A stretch of 64,000 bases of DNA, from contig NZ_JAESWA010000017.1 in assembly GCF_016765615.1 (NCBI RefSeq), forward strand, positions 1 through 64,000, read 5' to 3'. The notes beneath the pieces were generated by a model. The model saw only the letters and a program-made list of their open reading frames with translations, did not search any database and was not told where the DNA came from. The translations under genes were made by a program, and so were the position numbers. The DNA comes from Clostridium paridis. GTDB lineage: Bacteria > Bacillota > Clostridia > Clostridiales > Clostridiaceae. Shown piece after piece: positions 53,661 to 63,975 of the stretch. The number at the start of each line of letters is the position of its first letter. Within the stretch, counting starts at the first letter, position 1.

Positions 53661-54377
53661 ATGATTGGAGTAATAAGTGATGTGGGTAAAAAACGCATGA
53701 TCAATGAAGATTATGCAGATTATTTTATTTCACCTAACTATGAGCTTTATATTGTAGCTGATGGTATGGGGGGACATAACGCAGGAGAAGTAGCTAGTAA
53801 AATAGCTGTAGATGTTATTAAAGAATATATAAAAGAGAACTGGAATAACCATAGTGATGGAATGTTACTTAAAGATGCAATTCTTGCGGCTAATAAGAAA
53901 ATTCTAGAGTACGCAAGTAACAACGTAGAATTAAGTGGTATGGGTACAACTGTAACAGCATGTTTAGTATTAGGGGGATATACTTATATAGCTAACGTAG
54001 GTGATAGTGCATGCTTCGTTCTTGAAAATGAACAACTAGTAAAGATTACTAAAGATCACTCTTTAGTTCAAGAATTATTAGATAGTGGTTCAATTACAGA
54101 GGAAGAGGCCAGAAATCACCCAAGAAAAAATGTAATAACTAGAGCTGTAGGTGCTTATGAAGTGTTAGAAGTTGATATTTTTAAACTTCCAGACAGGAAG
54201 GAAAATAAATTTCTTATTTGCTCAGATGGATTATTAAATGAAGTAAATAAAGAGGAAATTACAAATGTATTAATTTCTTATAATAATGAAGAAGCAGCAA
54301 AACAATTAGTTATTTTGGCTAATGAAAGAGAAGGAAGAGATAATATTACAGTATTAGTGTTTGGAGGAGAGAATTAG
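53661..54377 (+). CDS. prpC: PP2C-type Ser/Thr phosphatase PrpC (Stp)
   Basis: 238 residues. Reverses PrkC phosphorylation. Metal motifs VADGMGGHNAGEVAS, NVGDSACFV, SDGLLNEV and GRDNITVLV. GGGGGAATAC before ATG 53661. Stop lies one base before the prkC start, so the pair is coupled. Confidence 0.96.
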   Translation: MIGVISDVGKKRMINEDYADYFISPNYELYIVADGMGGHNAGEVASKIAVDVIKEYIKENWNNHSDGMLLKDAILAANKKILEYASNNVELSGMGTTVTACLVLGGYTYIANVGDSACFVLENEQLVKITKDHSLVQELLDSGSITEEEARNHPRKNVITRAVGAYEVLEVDIFKLPDRKENKFLICSDGLLNEVNKEEITNVLISYNNEEAAKQLVILANEREGRDNITVLVFGGEN

Positions 54378-54378
54378 T

Positions 54379-56283
54379 ATGGAAACTATATTGTTGGGGG
54401 AAAGATACGAACTGCTTGAACAAATAGGTGAAGGTGGAATGTCTTTTGTTTATAAAGCAAGAGATAAAAAATTAAACAGATTTGTAGCAGTGAAGATACT
54501 AAAAAAAGATTTTATTAACAATGCAGACATTGTAGAAAAATTTAAAAAAGAAGCTACTGCAATCGCTAATTTAAGCGATCCAAATATAGTTAATGTTCTT
54601 GATGTAGGAACTCAAGATCAAGCTCATTACATTGTAATGGAATATGTAAAAGGAAGTACGCTTAAAGAATTTATTAGAGATAAAGGGAGATTGCCTTACG
54701 ATTTATCCATTAATATAGCTATCCAAGTTGCAAAAGCTCTTGATTGCGCACATAAAAACAATATAATTCATAGAGATATAAAGCCACAAAACATTTTAGT
54801 CACAGAAGATGGTACTATTAAGGTAACTGATTTTGGAATAGCTAAATCAACAAATTCATCAACCATAATAAATACTTCAAATATAATTGGTTCTGCACAC
54901 TATTTTTCGCCAGAACAAGCTAAAGGAAACTATATAGATTCTAGAACTGATCTTTATTCATTAGGAGTAGTAATTTATGAAATGGTAACTGGAAGACTTC
55001 CTTTTGATGCTGATTCACCAGTTTCAGTAGCTCTTAAACATATACAAGAGGATGTAGTTCCACCAAAAAATATAAATTCTACAATTCCAGAATCATTGAA
55101 TAAATTGATTTTAAAAGCAATGGAAAAGGCTCAAATAAAAAGATACCAATCAGCTAAAGAATTAATTGGTGATCTAGAAAAAATAAAAAATGATCCAAAT
55201 GTTGTTATTGGAAGCATACCAGTGAATCAAGATGAGTTTACTAGAGTTATGGCACCAGTAAATGTACCACCAACACCAAAGTCAACTGCTTCAAAAATTT
55301 CCAACAATGATTGGGAAGATGACGAAGAGGATGAGTGGGATGATGAAGATGACGAAGAAAATAAGGGCAAAAAGACTAAGATTCGTATAATATTAGGTTT
55401 GGTTTTTGCTTTAATATTAGTTGCAGCAGGAGTAGGAACATATTTTATAACTAGAAATACCACCTCAAATGAAAAAATAACTGTCCCAACAGGCTTAGTT
55501 AATTCACCAAAAGAAGATGTTCAGAAAAAATTAGAAGCTTTAGGCTTAGTTATGGATATAGGCGGAGAAGAAAAGAGTGATAAGCCAGCAGGTACAGTAT
55601 TAAGTGTTACTCCAAGTGAAGGTTCAACTGTTAATAAGAACGATCATATTAGAGTAGTAATAAGTGGTGAAGAAAATAAGCTTAAAGCGCCTGGTTTAGT
55701 AGGTTTAACATTAGATGATGCAAAGAAATATTTAGATAATCAAAATCTTAAGTTAGGTAATGTAACTTATGAATATTCTGATACAGACCCAAAGGACCAA
55801 GTAATTAAGCAAAGTCCAGAAAAAGATGCAGACATGTCAGAAAATGATAAGATTAATTTAGTAGTAAGTAAAGGGCCTGAAATAAAAAATACAAATGTTC
55901 CATCAATAATTGGATTATCAGAAGCTGATGCTAGAAACGCATTATCTCAAGCGAAGCTTCAAGTTAAGGTTAACTATGTAGATACAGATAAGCAAAGTGA
56001 TAATGGAAAAGTAACTTCAAGTAATATAGCAGAAGGAACTAGTGTTAAAGAAGGTACAACTGTTACAATAAATGTAGGAAGATTTGTAGAGGCAAATGTA
56101 GATTTAACACCAGCATTATCAATGTCACCAGCAGATGCAAAAGCGTTTATTCAATCAAAAGGATTTAATAATGTAACAATTCAAGGAAAGGGTGACAAAG
56201 TATCAAGTTTAAATAAAACATCTGCTAAGCCAAGCGAAGCGATAGTTATTTATGTTATTCAATCACAACCAACAACACATTAA
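54379..56283 (+). CDS. prkC: PASTA-domain Ser/Thr protein kinase PrkC
   Basis: 634 residues. Kinase domain about 1-270: P-loop IGEGGMSFVYKA, VAVKILKKD, catalytic HRDIKPQNIL, TDFGIAKS. Juxtamembrane run of Asp/Glu (about 310-330), TM helix about 342-364, then extracellular PASTA repeats (about 370-434, 437-502, 507-571) and a fourth weaker one to the end. It senses muropeptides/lipid II and controls growth and germination. Start ATG 54379 follows GGAGGAGAG; the longer frame starts inside the ribosome site. Confidence 0.95.
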   Translation: METILLGERYELLEQIGEGGMSFVYKARDKKLNRFVAVKILKKDFINNADIVEKFKKEATAIANLSDPNIVNVLDVGTQDQAHYIVMEYVKGSTLKEFIRDKGRLPYDLSINIAIQVAKALDCAHKNNIIHRDIKPQNILVTEDGTIKVTDFGIAKSTNSSTIINTSNIIGSAHYFSPEQAKGNYIDSRTDLYSLGVVIYEMVTGRLPFDADSPVSVALKHIQEDVVPPKNINSTIPESLNKLILKAMEKAQIKRYQSAKELIGDLEKIKNDPNVVIGSIPVNQDEFTRVMAPVNVPPTPKSTASKISNNDWEDDEEDEWDDEDDEENKGKKTKIRIILGLVFALILVAAGVGTYFITRNTTSNEKITVPTGLVNSPKEDVQKKLEALGLVMDIGGEEKSDKPAGTVLSVTPSEGSTVNKNDHIRVVISGEENKLKAPGLVGLTLDDAKKYLDNQNLKLGNVTYEYSDTDPKDQVIKQSPEKDADMSENDKINLVVSKGPEIKNTNVPSIIGLSEADARNALSQAKLQVKVNYVDTDKQSDNGKVTSSNIAEGTSVKEGTTVTINVGRFVEANVDLTPALSMSPADAKAFIQSKGFNNVTIQGKGDKVSSLNKTSAKPSEAIVIYVIQSQPTTH

Positions 56284-56293
56284 TAATTTTTTA

Positions 56294-56328
56294 GAAAGAG
56301 TTTCATTTTGAGGCTCTTTCTTTTTTAT
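56294..56328 (+). terminator. Terminator after prkC
   Basis: GAAAGAG ... CTCTTTC stem with inner TCA/TGA pairs, then TTTTTTA. Confidence 0.88.
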
Positions 56329-56404
56329 TATTCTTATTATTTTATTGCATTTTATTAGTAAAAGTGTTTATTATAGATATGTGAATAAAATAATTGGAGG
56401 ATAT

Positions 56405-57268
56405 ATGAAGGGAATAATAATTAAAGGTATTGGCGGCTTTTATTATATAAAAACAAATGAAGGAATAATTGAATGTAAAGCCAGAGGTAAGTTTAGACAT
56501 AACGACTTAAAGCCTATGGTGGGCGATTGGGTAGAGATTGAAGTTGAGAATAATAAAGGTGTAATTGAGAAGATATATGATAGAACTTCAGAATTAATTA
56601 GACCAACAGTTGCAAATGTAACTCAGGCTTTTGTAGTTTTTGCTGTTAAGAATCCTGATATTAATTATGAGCTATTAAATAAATTTTTATTGCTTTGCGA
56701 ATATAACAATATTAAGGCTATAGTATGCTTAAACAAAAGTGATTTAATTAATGGTGAAGAAAGAGAGTACATTAAAACCAAAATTAATAATATAGGTTAT
56801 GAAGTAATATTTATCAAAGCAAAGTTTAATGAAGGAATCTCGGAATTAAATGAAAGATTAAATGATAATGTTACTGTTTTATGTGGTCCATCAGGAGCTG
56901 GAAAATCTACATTAATCAATGTATTTAGTCAAGAAACAAAAATGGAAACTGGAGAAGTTAGTGAAAAGATAGGTAGAGGAAAACATACAACAAGACATAG
57001 TGAATTACTAACAATTGAAAATGGATATGTGGTTGATACACCGGGATTTTCAACTTTAGATATATCTTTTATAGAAAAAGAAAAATTAATGTACTACTTC
57101 CCTGATTTTGAGGAATACAATGATAATTGCAAATTTACAGGTTGTGTGCATCATAAAGAACCAAATTGTGCAGTTAAAAAAGCTTTAGAAGAAGGAAAAA
57201 TAAATGAATTTAGATACGATTTTTATATTAAGACATTAGAAGAAATAGGGAGGAAAAACAAATGGTAA
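56405..57268 (+). CDS. rsgA: Ribosome small-subunit GTPase RsgA
   Basis: 287 residues. Late 30S assembly GTPase, circularly permuted: G4 LNKSD near 109, then P-loop [11 protein letters not shown] near 160, then G3 DTPGF. Zinc knuckle [16 protein letters not shown] near the end. ATG 56405 follows TTGGAGG; the 20-residue longer frame lacks a ribosome site. Overlaps rpe by 7 bases. Confidence 0.96.
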   Translation: MKGIIIKGIGGFYYIKTNEGIIECKARGKFRHNDLKPMVGDWVEIEVENNKGVIEKIYDRTSELIRPTVANVTQAFVVFAVKNPDINYELLNKFLLLCEYNNIKAIVCLNKSDLINGEEREYIKTKINNIGYEVIFIKAKFNEGISELNERLNDNVTVLCGPSGAGKSTLINVFSQETKMETGEVSEKIGRGKHTTRHSELLTIENGYVVDTPGFSTLDISFIEKEKLMYYFPDFEEYNDNCKFTGCVHHKEPNCAVKKALEEGKINEFRYDFYIKTLEEIGRKNKW

Positions 57269-57912
57269 AAATAGCACCTTCAATTTTATCAGCAGATTTT
57301 GCTAAATTAGGAGAAGAAGTTAGAAAAGTAGATGAGGCTGGAGCAGATTTTATACATATAGATGTGATGGATGGTAGTTTTGTTCCAAACATTACCTTTG
57401 GTATGCCAGTAATAAAAGCAATTAGAAGCTACACTAAAAAGGTTTTTGATTTACATTTAATGATAGATGAACCTTCTAAATTCATTGATGATTTTATTTC
57501 TGCTGGAGCTGATTTAATTACAATTCATTATGAAGCAGATAAACATATAGATAGAACCATTAATTACATAAAAAGCAAGGGAATTAAAGCAGGAATCTCA
57601 TTAAATCCTGGAACGCCTGTATCACTTATTAAAGACTTAATCCCATCACTTGATATGGTACTTATAATGTCTGTTAACCCAGGTTTTGGTGGACAAAAAT
57701 TCATCTCTTATTCAATTGATAAGGTAAAAGAAGTAAAACAAATTAGCGAGAATACTAACAAAGATTTATTAATTCAAGTAGATGGGGGAATAGATAGTAC
57801 CAATATTAAAAGTGTTGTTGATGCAGGAGCTAATGTAATTGTAGCTGGTTCAGCTATATTTAAAGATGGAAAACTTAAAGAAAATATAGCTTTACTTAGA
57901 GAGAGTATATAA
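57262..57912 (+). CDS. rpe: Ribulose-phosphate 3-epimerase
   Basis: 216 residues, TIM barrel. Interconverts ribulose-5-P and xylulose-5-[39 protein letters not shown] and VDGGID contain the metal and catalytic residues. AGGGAGG inside the rsgA end precedes ATG 57262. Confidence 0.97.
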   Translation: MVKIAPSILSADFAKLGEEVRKVDEAGADFIHIDVMDGSFVPNITFGMPVIKAIRSYTKKVFDLHLMIDEPSKFIDDFISAGADLITIHYEADKHIDRTINYIKSKGIKAGISLNPGTPVSLIKDLIPSLDMVLIMSVNPGFGGQKFISYSIDKVKEVKQISENTNKDLLIQVDGGIDSTNIKSVVDAGANVIVAGSAIFKDGKLKENIALLRESI

Positions 57913-57913
57913 A

Positions 57914-58549
57914 ATGAAAATAATTATTGTTGCAGGAGGTACCCCTCCTTCTAAAGAGTTGTTATTAGAATCTGTTAAAGAGGCTGACTACATTATTGCT
58001 GCAGATAAAGGGACTGAGGTATTATTAACTAATAACATAGTACCTGATTATGTATTAGGTGATTTTGATTCTATTGATAAAAATTTTTTAGCTGATTTGT
58101 CATTGAAAAAAGTCAATATTATTAAACATAATCCTATTAAGGACTTTACGGATACTGATAGTGCATTTAATAAAGCTATAGAGCTTAAAGCTACAGATAT
58201 CACACTACTTGGATGTACTGGAACAAGAATTGATCATTTGTTTTCTAATATAGGTCTTCTCAAAAAAGCCATTGAGAATAATATTTTATGTAAAATTATT
58301 GATAATAACAATGTAATTCAGCTAGCAAACAAGCCAATGACTTTTAAAGGAAAAAGAGGACAACTTATTTCTTTCTATGCATATGAAAAGGTTGTTGAAG
58401 ACTTTTGTATTTATGGAGCTAAATATGAACTGTTTAACCATAAACTAATTCCTTTTGATGGTCTTACCGTGTCAAATGAATTTTTAGATGAAGATATTAA
58501 AATTACTTTTAATAAAGGTTTAGTTTTAATATTTTTTTCAAAAGATTAG
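57914..58549 (+). CDS. thiN: Thiamine pyrophosphokinase
   Basis: 211 residues. Forms thiamine diphosphate from thiamine and ATP. IIAADKGTEVLL, VLGDFDSID, DFTDTDSAFNKA and GCTGTRIDH are the catalytic-domain motifs; C-terminal B1-binding domain ends with SNEFLDEDIKITFNKGLVL. One base after rpe. Order prpC-prkC-rsgA-rpe-thiN-spoVM matches B. subtilis. Confidence 0.94.
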   Translation: MKIIIVAGGTPPSKELLLESVKEADYIIAADKGTEVLLTNNIVPDYVLGDFDSIDKNFLADLSLKKVNIIKHNPIKDFTDTDSAFNKAIELKATDITLLGCTGTRIDHLFSNIGLLKKAIENNILCKIIDNNNVIQLANKPMTFKGKRGQLISFYAYEKVVEDFCIYGAKYELFNHKLIPFDGLTVSNEFLDEDIKITFNKGLVLIFFSKD

Positions 58550-58607
58550 TAACAATTTTTTATAAACCTCATAGAATAATATAGAACTATTTATGCTTGG
58601 AGGTAAA

Positions 58608-58679
58608 ATGAAGATTGTTACAATAAAACTACCTAAATTTCTTTCTAAGATAGTTAAAATCTTTTATAGACGTCATTAG
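58608..58679 (+). CDS. spoVM: Sporulation peptide SpoVM
   Basis: 23 residues: MKIVTIKLPKFLSKIVKIFY then RRH. Amphipathic helix that recognises the convex forespore membrane and anchors SpoIVA. MKxxTIKLPKFL is the family hallmark; the B. subtilis protein has 26 residues, and this one has a shorter tail and lacks the usual Gly-Gly. GGAGG before ATG 58608. Place between thiN and rpmB confirms it. Confidence 0.9.
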   Translation: MKIVTIKLPKFLSKIVKIFYRRH

Positions 58680-58748
58680 AACCAGGGCAAGAACATAAAA
58701 TTTTACTTAAGAGTAGGGCTAAAATTTACTTAAATTAAATTACAATTC

Positions 58749-58781
58749 AAAAAAAGAGATGGTAATACCATCTCTTTTTTC
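58749..58781. terminator. Bidirectional terminator between spoVM and rpmB
   Basis: AAAAAAGAGATGG / CCATCTCTTTTTT, 13-base stem, short loop, T on both strands. Confidence 0.9.
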
Positions 58782-58784
58782 TGC

Positions 58785-58812
58785 AAAGAAAAAAAGCGCC
58801 AATTGACGCTTT
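58785..58812 (-). terminator. Second terminator of rpmB
   Basis: On the minus strand AAAGCG-TCAATTGG-CGCTTT followed by TTTCTTT, right after the rpmB stop. Confidence 0.72.
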
Positions 58813-58817
58813 CTATA

Positions 58818-59009
58818 CTAAATAGCTCTTTGAACTTTTCCTGATCTAAGGCATCTAGTACAAACATGTACAGTTTTTGGAGTTCCATTAACTATAGCTT
58901 TAATCTTTTTTATGTTTGGAGCCCAAGTTCTCTTAGATTGTCTATGAGAATGGCTGAATTGTACTCCAGCGATAACACCCTTATTGCAAACTTCACACTT
59001 TCTTGACAT
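58818..59009 (-). CDS. rpmB: Ribosomal protein L28
   Basis: 63 residues. 50S protein with SRKCEVCNKG ... GVQFSHSHRQSKRTWAPNIK and TRCLRSGKV. The N-terminal CxxC and the later VCTRC make this the zinc-binding (C+) form. GGGAGGTG before ATG 59009. Own promoter on the minus strand at 59062-59091; convergent with spoVM. Confidence 0.96.
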   Translation of the reverse strand: MSRKCEVCNKGVIAGVQFSHSHRQSKRTWAPNIKKIKAIVNGTPKTVHVCTRCLRSGKVQRAI

Positions 59010-59061
59010 CCGAAAACACCTCCCTGCTTCATGAAGATAGGCTTCTAAATAAGACCTTTAT

Positions 59062-59091
59062 ATTTTAGCATAGAGTTTATATAAAAATCAA
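59062..59091 (-). promoter_or_regulatory. Promoter of rpmB
   Basis: On the minus strand TTGATT (59091-59086), 18 bases, TAAAAT (59067-59062), with TG one base before the -10. Confidence 0.7.
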
Positions 59092-59204
59092 GTAATTTAT
59101 CAAATAAAATGGAAAGAAGAAGAAGAAAGGAAATGAAATCCTTGAATAATGTAATTAATTAATATAGAATATACTATATGGATAATGATTAGGAGGATAA
59201 TTAT

Positions 59205-59552
59205 ATGTTAGGATTTGAAAATAATAATGGAAATATAACATACAATGAAGAAGTCATTTCTAAAATTGTTGGCCTATCTACAATGGAATGTTATGGCGTA
59301 GTAGGTATGGTTTCTAAAAATGCTAGTGAAGGTTTTTGGGAATTAATTAGAATTGAGAACTTAAGTAAAGGCGTTAAGATTTCTTATAAGGATGAGAAAT
59401 TAGATGTAGAGGTTTTCGTAATGATAGAATACGGAACTAATATATCAACTATTTCAAATAATATAATACAAAAGATCAAGTATAATGTTGAGAACTACAC
59501 AGGATTAAAGGTCTCTTCTATAACTGTTAACGTTCAGGCAGTTAGGGTCTAG
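59205..59552 (+). CDS. Asp23/Gls24-family protein YloU
   Basis: 115 residues, small alkaline-shock-type protein: ITYNEEVISKIVGLSTMECY, VSKNASEGF, VEVFVMIEYGTNI and VSSITVNVQAVRV. Role unclear; always beside the FakA-like gene. AGGAGG before ATG 59205, 13 bases upstream of the next gene. Confidence 0.93.
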   Translation: MLGFENNNGNITYNEEVISKIVGLSTMECYGVVGMVSKNASEGFWELIRIENLSKGVKISYKDEKLDVEVFVMIEYGTNISTISNNIIQKIKYNVENYTGLKVSSITVNVQAVRV

Positions 59553-59565
59553 GAGGTAATATACA

Positions 59566-61194
59566 ATGAAGTATACTAAAATTAACGGACATGAATTTTA
59601 TCGCATGGTTATACATGCTAGTAATAAACTAGAGGAGCAAAGCGACTATGTAAACTCTCTAAACGTCTTTCCAGTTCCAGATGGAGATACAGGTACAAAT
59701 ATGTCAATGACATTTAAAGCTGCTGCAAAAGAAATTGAAAATATAAATTCAGATAATATTGGAGAGGTTTCTAAAAAATTAGCTAAAGGTGCCCTTATGG
59801 GAGCTAGAGGTAACTCAGGTGTTATTCTATCTCAAATCTTAAGAGGAATATCAAAAGGTTTAGAGGGTAAGACTGAGGTATCTTCAAAAGAACTTTCTAT
59901 TGCATTTCAAGAAGGTTCTAAAGCAGCGTATAAGGCTGTTATGAAGCCAACTGAAGGAACAATATTAACTATTATTAGAGCAGCTGCAGAATCAGCAGTA
60001 GCATCTTCTCAAAGTGATATAACTTCACTTATGAATGAAATATGCAAAGCCTCTGAAATAATGCTTAATAAAACTCCAGATATGCTTCCAGCATTAAAAC
60101 AAGCTAAGGTTGTAGATTCTGGTGGAATGGGACTACTTATAATATTAAAAGGAATGTATGAAGCTTTAGCTGAAGATATAAAACCAACAATAGGTGCAGT
60201 AAGTAAAGCTCCAGCTGCGAATGTAAAAGCTCAAGAACTTGTAAGTCAAGATATTAAATTTGGATATTGTACTGAATTTATTGTATTGGGTGATGCATCT
60301 AAAGCTAATATTTTAAAAGAAAAGATATCTTCTCTTGGGGATTCAATGATTGTAGTTGGTTATGAGGATGTAATTAAAGTTCATATTCATTCTAATGATC
60401 CAGGTGCAGTTCTTTCTCATGCTGTTCAATTTGGAGAATTATCTAAAATTAAAATTGATAACATGAGAGAAGAGCATAGGAGTTTATTAAATGAATCTTC
60501 AGAAGGTGAAGAAGAAGTTGCATCCGTTGCTGAAAATAAAGAATATGGATTTATTTCAGTTGCTATGGGAAGCGGTATCAGTGATATTTTTAAAGACTTA
60601 GGCGTTGATTATATAATAGAAGGTGGTCAAACTATGAACCCTTCTACACAGGATATGGTTGAAGCAATAAACAAGATAAATGCAGAACACATTTTTATTT
60701 TACCAAATAATAAGAATATTCAAATGGCCGCTACACAAGCTGCAGAAATTTCAGATAAAGATGTTCGTGTAATTGCCTCAAAAACTATTCCTCAAGGAAT
60801 AACAGCAATTACAATGTTCAATCCTGAAGCTAATGTAGAAGAAAATGAAGCAGCTATGATAGAAGCATTAGGTATGGTTAAATCAGCTTCAATTACTTAT
60901 GCTGTTAGAGATACTGAAATGGATGGTATAGAGATAAGAGAAGGAAATATACTTGGACTTTTAGAAGGAAAAATCAATCAAGTTGGAGAAGATATATTTA
61001 AAGTTACAGAAGAAGTTCTTAGTAACATGGTTGACGAAGATTCTGAGTTAATTACTTTATTTTATGGTGAGGAAATTACTAAAGAAAAAGCTGAGGAGTT
61101 TGTTTCTGCATTAGAAGAAAAGTATGAAGATTTAGATATCCAATTATATAGTGGAGATCAACCTCTTTACTATTTCATTATGTCAGTTGAGTAA
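59566..61194 (+). CDS. fakA: DAK-domain fatty acid kinase subunit FakA (YloV)
   Basis: 542 residues. N-terminal Dak2 kinase domain: NSLNVFPVPDGDTGTNMSMT near 30 (nucleotide/metal) and GARGNSGVILSQILRG. Middle FakA-type and C-terminal DegV-like parts bind FakB-acyl complexes. Phosphorylates exogenous fatty acids for phospholipid use. AGGAGGT before ATG 59566. Co-transcribed with yloU. Confidence 0.92.
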   Translation: MKYTKINGHEFYRMVIHASNKLEEQSDYVNSLNVFPVPDGDTGTNMSMTFKAAAKEIENINSDNIGEVSKKLAKGALMGARGNSGVILSQILRGISKGLEGKTEVSSKELSIAFQEGSKAAYKAVMKPTEGTILTIIRAAAESAVASSQSDITSLMNEICKASEIMLNKTPDMLPALKQAKVVDSGGMGLLIILKGMYEALAEDIKPTIGAVSKAPAANVKAQELVSQDIKFGYCTEFIVLGDASKANILKEKISSLGDSMIVVGYEDVIKVHIHSNDPGAVLSHAVQFGELSKIKIDNMREEHRSLLNESSEGEEEVASVAENKEYGFISVAMGSGISDIFKDLGVDYIIEGGQTMNPSTQDMVEAINKINAEHIFILPNNKNIQMAATQAAEISDKDVRVIASKTIPQGITAITMFNPEANVEENEAAMIEALGMVKSASITYAVRDTEMDGIEIREGNILGLLEGKINQVGEDIFKVTEEVLSNMVDEDSELITLFYGEEITKEKAEEFVSALEEKYEDLDIQLYSGDQPLYYFIMSVE

Positions 61195-61254
61195 GCGTAT
61201 TTTATCAAAAGACTTAATAGGGTTTTATTAAGCCTTATGCATATATTTTAAAGG

Positions 61255-61282
61255 GAAAAGCGACCATGTCGCTTTTTTCTTT
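61255..61282 (+). terminator. Terminator after fakA
   Basis: AAAAGCGAC-CAT-GTCGCTTTT followed by TTCTTTT. Confidence 0.93.
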
Positions 61283-61316
61283 TAAAAAATCTTGAGGCCT
61301 ATTTTTAGGAGGAAAA

Positions 61317-63350
61317 ATGAACCTATATAGTGATATCTCTACTTTAAAAGGAGTAGGGCCAAAACTAAAAGAAAAACTAAATAAATGTGGCATATTTTCA
61401 ATAATGGATTTACTTTTATACTTTCCTAGAGATTATGAATTTGTTAACGGAAATAAAAGTGTTGAAGATATGAATAAAGAAGAGAAGCAAATTCTTACTT
61501 GCACAGTAACTGGATTTAAAAGTGATGTTCGTACTAAAAATCGCAAAATATTATCTACCGTCATTTTTAAATATGAAAATCAAATAGTTTTAGGAATATG
61601 GTTTAATCAACCTTACATAAAAAGAAATTTTATTATCGGTAAAGAATATAATCTTTTAGGTAAATTTAAGAAGAATAAAGATGTTCTTGAGGTTGTAAAT
61701 CCTTTAGTTACTACTAATGAAACCTTAAAGTCCCAAATCATACCTAAATATCACTTAAAAGGTGATATTAATAATGCTGTTATTGTTAAGTTAATTAATC
61801 AAATCTTATTTTCTATAAAGATTAAAGATAACTTACCAAAAGAGATAATTGAGAAATATAAACTTTCATCATTAGATGAAAGTATAAGAAATATACACTT
61901 TCCAACTGAAAAAGATATCTTGAAAAAGGCTACAGATAGACTAAAGTTTCAAGAATTATTTACATTTTCACTAAAATTATCAATGTTAAAATATCATTTG
62001 AAGAATAATTCTACAGGAATTGAATTTACTATGAGCGAGGAGTTAGTAAAGTTAAAAGAGAAACTACCCTACAGCTTAACTAACGCACAAAGTAAGGTTG
62101 TAAGAGAAATTCTTTTAGATCAGAAGAAAAAGATTCCGATGAATAGATTAGTTCAAGGGGATGTAGGAAGTGGAAAAACCATTGTAGCATTAATTGCTAT
62201 GTTTAACGTTTATAAAAATGGCTATCAAAGCGTGTTAATGGCTCCAACAGAGATTTTAGCTAATCAACATTTTGTAGAAGCACAAAAATTACTAGGTGAT
62301 TTTAATGTAGATATTGAATTATTAACTGGAAGTACAACTAATAAAGAAAAGTTAAGAATAAAAGAAAAAATAAAAAGCAATGAACCATTAATTGTAGTAG
62401 GAACACACGCTTTAATACAAGAAGATGTAGAGTTCGGAAATTTAGGTTTTATAGTAACTGATGAGCAACATAGATTTGGTGTAGAACAAAGAAGTAAGTT
62501 AATTAATAAGGGTAAAGAAGTTGATTGCATGGTAATGAGTGCAACTCCGATACCAAGAACTCTAGCGTTATATCTTTATTCTGATTTAGAAGTATCAGTA
62601 ATTGATGAGCTACCACCAGGAAGAAAAGAAATCAAAACCAGCTTTTATTCTATGGAAAAAAGAAATTTTGCATATAGACTTGCTAAAGAAGAAATTGATA
62701 AAGGGCGCCAAGCATATATTGTTTGTCCTCTTATTGAAGAAGATGAGAAGGGAAATTTAAACTCTGTTGAAAAAGTCTATAATGAATTATCCCATGGAAT
62801 ATTTAAAGAAACAGAAATAAGAATACTTCATGGCAAAATGCCTTCAAAAGAAAAAGATAGCATTATAAATGCTTTTAAAAATAATGAAGTTAAACTCTTG
62901 ATTTCTACTACAGTAATAGAAGTTGGAGTGAATGTTCCAAATGCAACAATAATGATTATCGAAAACTCTGAAAGATTTGGATTAGCTCAATTACATCAGT
63001 TAAGAGGTAGAGTAGGAAGAGGAGAATTTGAGTCTCAATGTATACTAATAGGAAATGCAAAAAATCCTGTAACTAAAAGAAGAATGGAGATAATGGTTTC
63101 AAGTAATGATGGATTCTATATAGCAGAAGAAGATCTTAAAATTAGAGGTTCAGGTGAGATGTTTGGATATAGCCAAAGTGGAGAAACAGATTTGCTTCTT
63201 GCAGATATTATAGAAGATATTAGCATATTAAAATATGCAAATTATGAGGCTAAAAATGCTATTTTATGTAATGATATAGAATATAAGAATTTGTGTATGG
63301 AAATACTTAAAACCCTAAAAAATAGCAGTAAATATATATGTTTTAATTAA
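61317..63350 (+). CDS. recG: ATP-dependent DNA helicase RecG
   Basis: 677 residues. Remodels replication forks and Holliday junctions. N-terminal wedge/OB domain (LKGVGPKLKEKLNKCGI at start), Walker A GDVGSGKTIVAL, DEQH box VTDEQHRFGVEQRS, motif VI QLHQLRGRVGRG and C-terminal TRG region. AGGAGG before ATG 61317. Confidence 0.97.
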   Translation: MNLYSDISTLKGVGPKLKEKLNKCGIFSIMDLLLYFPRDYEFVNGNKSVEDMNKEEKQILTCTVTGFKSDVRTKNRKILSTVIFKYENQIVLGIWFNQPYIKRNFIIGKEYNLLGKFKKNKDVLEVVNPLVTTNETLKSQIIPKYHLKGDINNAVIVKLINQILFSIKIKDNLPKEIIEKYKLSSLDESIRNIHFPTEKDILKKATDRLKFQELFTFSLKLSMLKYHLKNNSTGIEFTMSEELVKLKEKLPYSLTNAQSKVVREILLDQKKKIPMNRLVQGDVGSGKTIVALIAMFNVYKNGYQSVLMAPTEILANQHFVEAQKLLGDFNVDIELLTGSTTNKEKLRIKEKIKSNEPLIVVGTHALIQEDVEFGNLGFIVTDEQHRFGVEQRSKLINKGKEVDCMVMSATPIPRTLALYLYSDLEVSVIDELPPGRKEIKTSFYSMEKRNFAYRLAKEEIDKGRQAYIVCPLIEEDEKGNLNSVEKVYNELSHGIFKETEIRILHGKMPSKEKDSIINAFKNNEVKLLISTTVIEVGVNVPNATIMIIENSERFGLAQLHQLRGRVGRGEFESQCILIGNAKNPVTKRRMEIMVSSNDGFYIAEEDLKIRGSGEMFGYSQSGETDLLLADIIEDISILKYANYEAKNAILCNDIEYKNLCMEILKTLKNSSKYICFN

Positions 63351-63416
63351 ATTAAATTGTAGAAAATATATCAGTGTGTTAAAATGTTAAAGAAATAAAT
63401 AGGAGGAGGTTCTTAT

Positions 63417-63974
63417 ATGAGAATCATAGCAGGTAAGGCAAAAGGACGTAAATTACTTTCTCCAGCCACATATGAAACAAGACCTACTTTAGACCGTGTA
63501 AAAGAATCAATGTTTAGTATTATTCAAAATTATTTAATAGATGCTACAGTTGTAGATGTATTTGCAGGTACTGGTTCTCTTGGTTTAGAGGCAGCAAGTA
63601 GAGGCGCAAAGGAAGTATTTCTAGTTGATAAAAGTCCTGTTACATTTCCAATTCTAAAACAAAATATTGAAGCTTTAAAATTTGATGATTTTTGTCATGC
63701 TTTAAATAAAGATGCCTATGCAGCATTGAATTTTTTAGCCGATAAAAATAAGGTGTTTGATATTATTTTTATTGATCCACCTTATTTAAAGGATATGATC
63801 CCAAAAGCATTAGAAATTGTTAAGGAAAAAAATATGCTGCATGCAGAAGGAATCGTTGTAACTAAAATTGATACAAGCGAAGAAATCTGCGATGGATACA
63901 AAGATATTAAGCTAGTAGATACAAGGAAGTATGGTAATACTACTGTATGCTTATATAAGTACAAGGAGGACTAA
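63417..63974 (+). CDS. rsmD: 16S rRNA (guanine-966-N2) methyltransferase
   Basis: 185 residues. MRIIAGKAKGRKLLSP start, SAM motif I DVFAGTGSLGLEAASRGA and catalytic IIFIDPPYL. GGAGGAGG before ATG 63417; one base before coaD. Confidence 0.96.
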   Translation: MRIIAGKAKGRKLLSPATYETRPTLDRVKESMFSIIQNYLIDATVVDVFAGTGSLGLEAASRGAKEVFLVDKSPVTFPILKQNIEALKFDDFCHALNKDAYAALNFLADKNKVFDIIFIDPPYLKDMIPKALEIVKEKNMLHAEGIVVTKIDTSEEICDGYKDIKLVDTRKYGNTTVCLYKYKED

Positions 63975-63975
63975 T

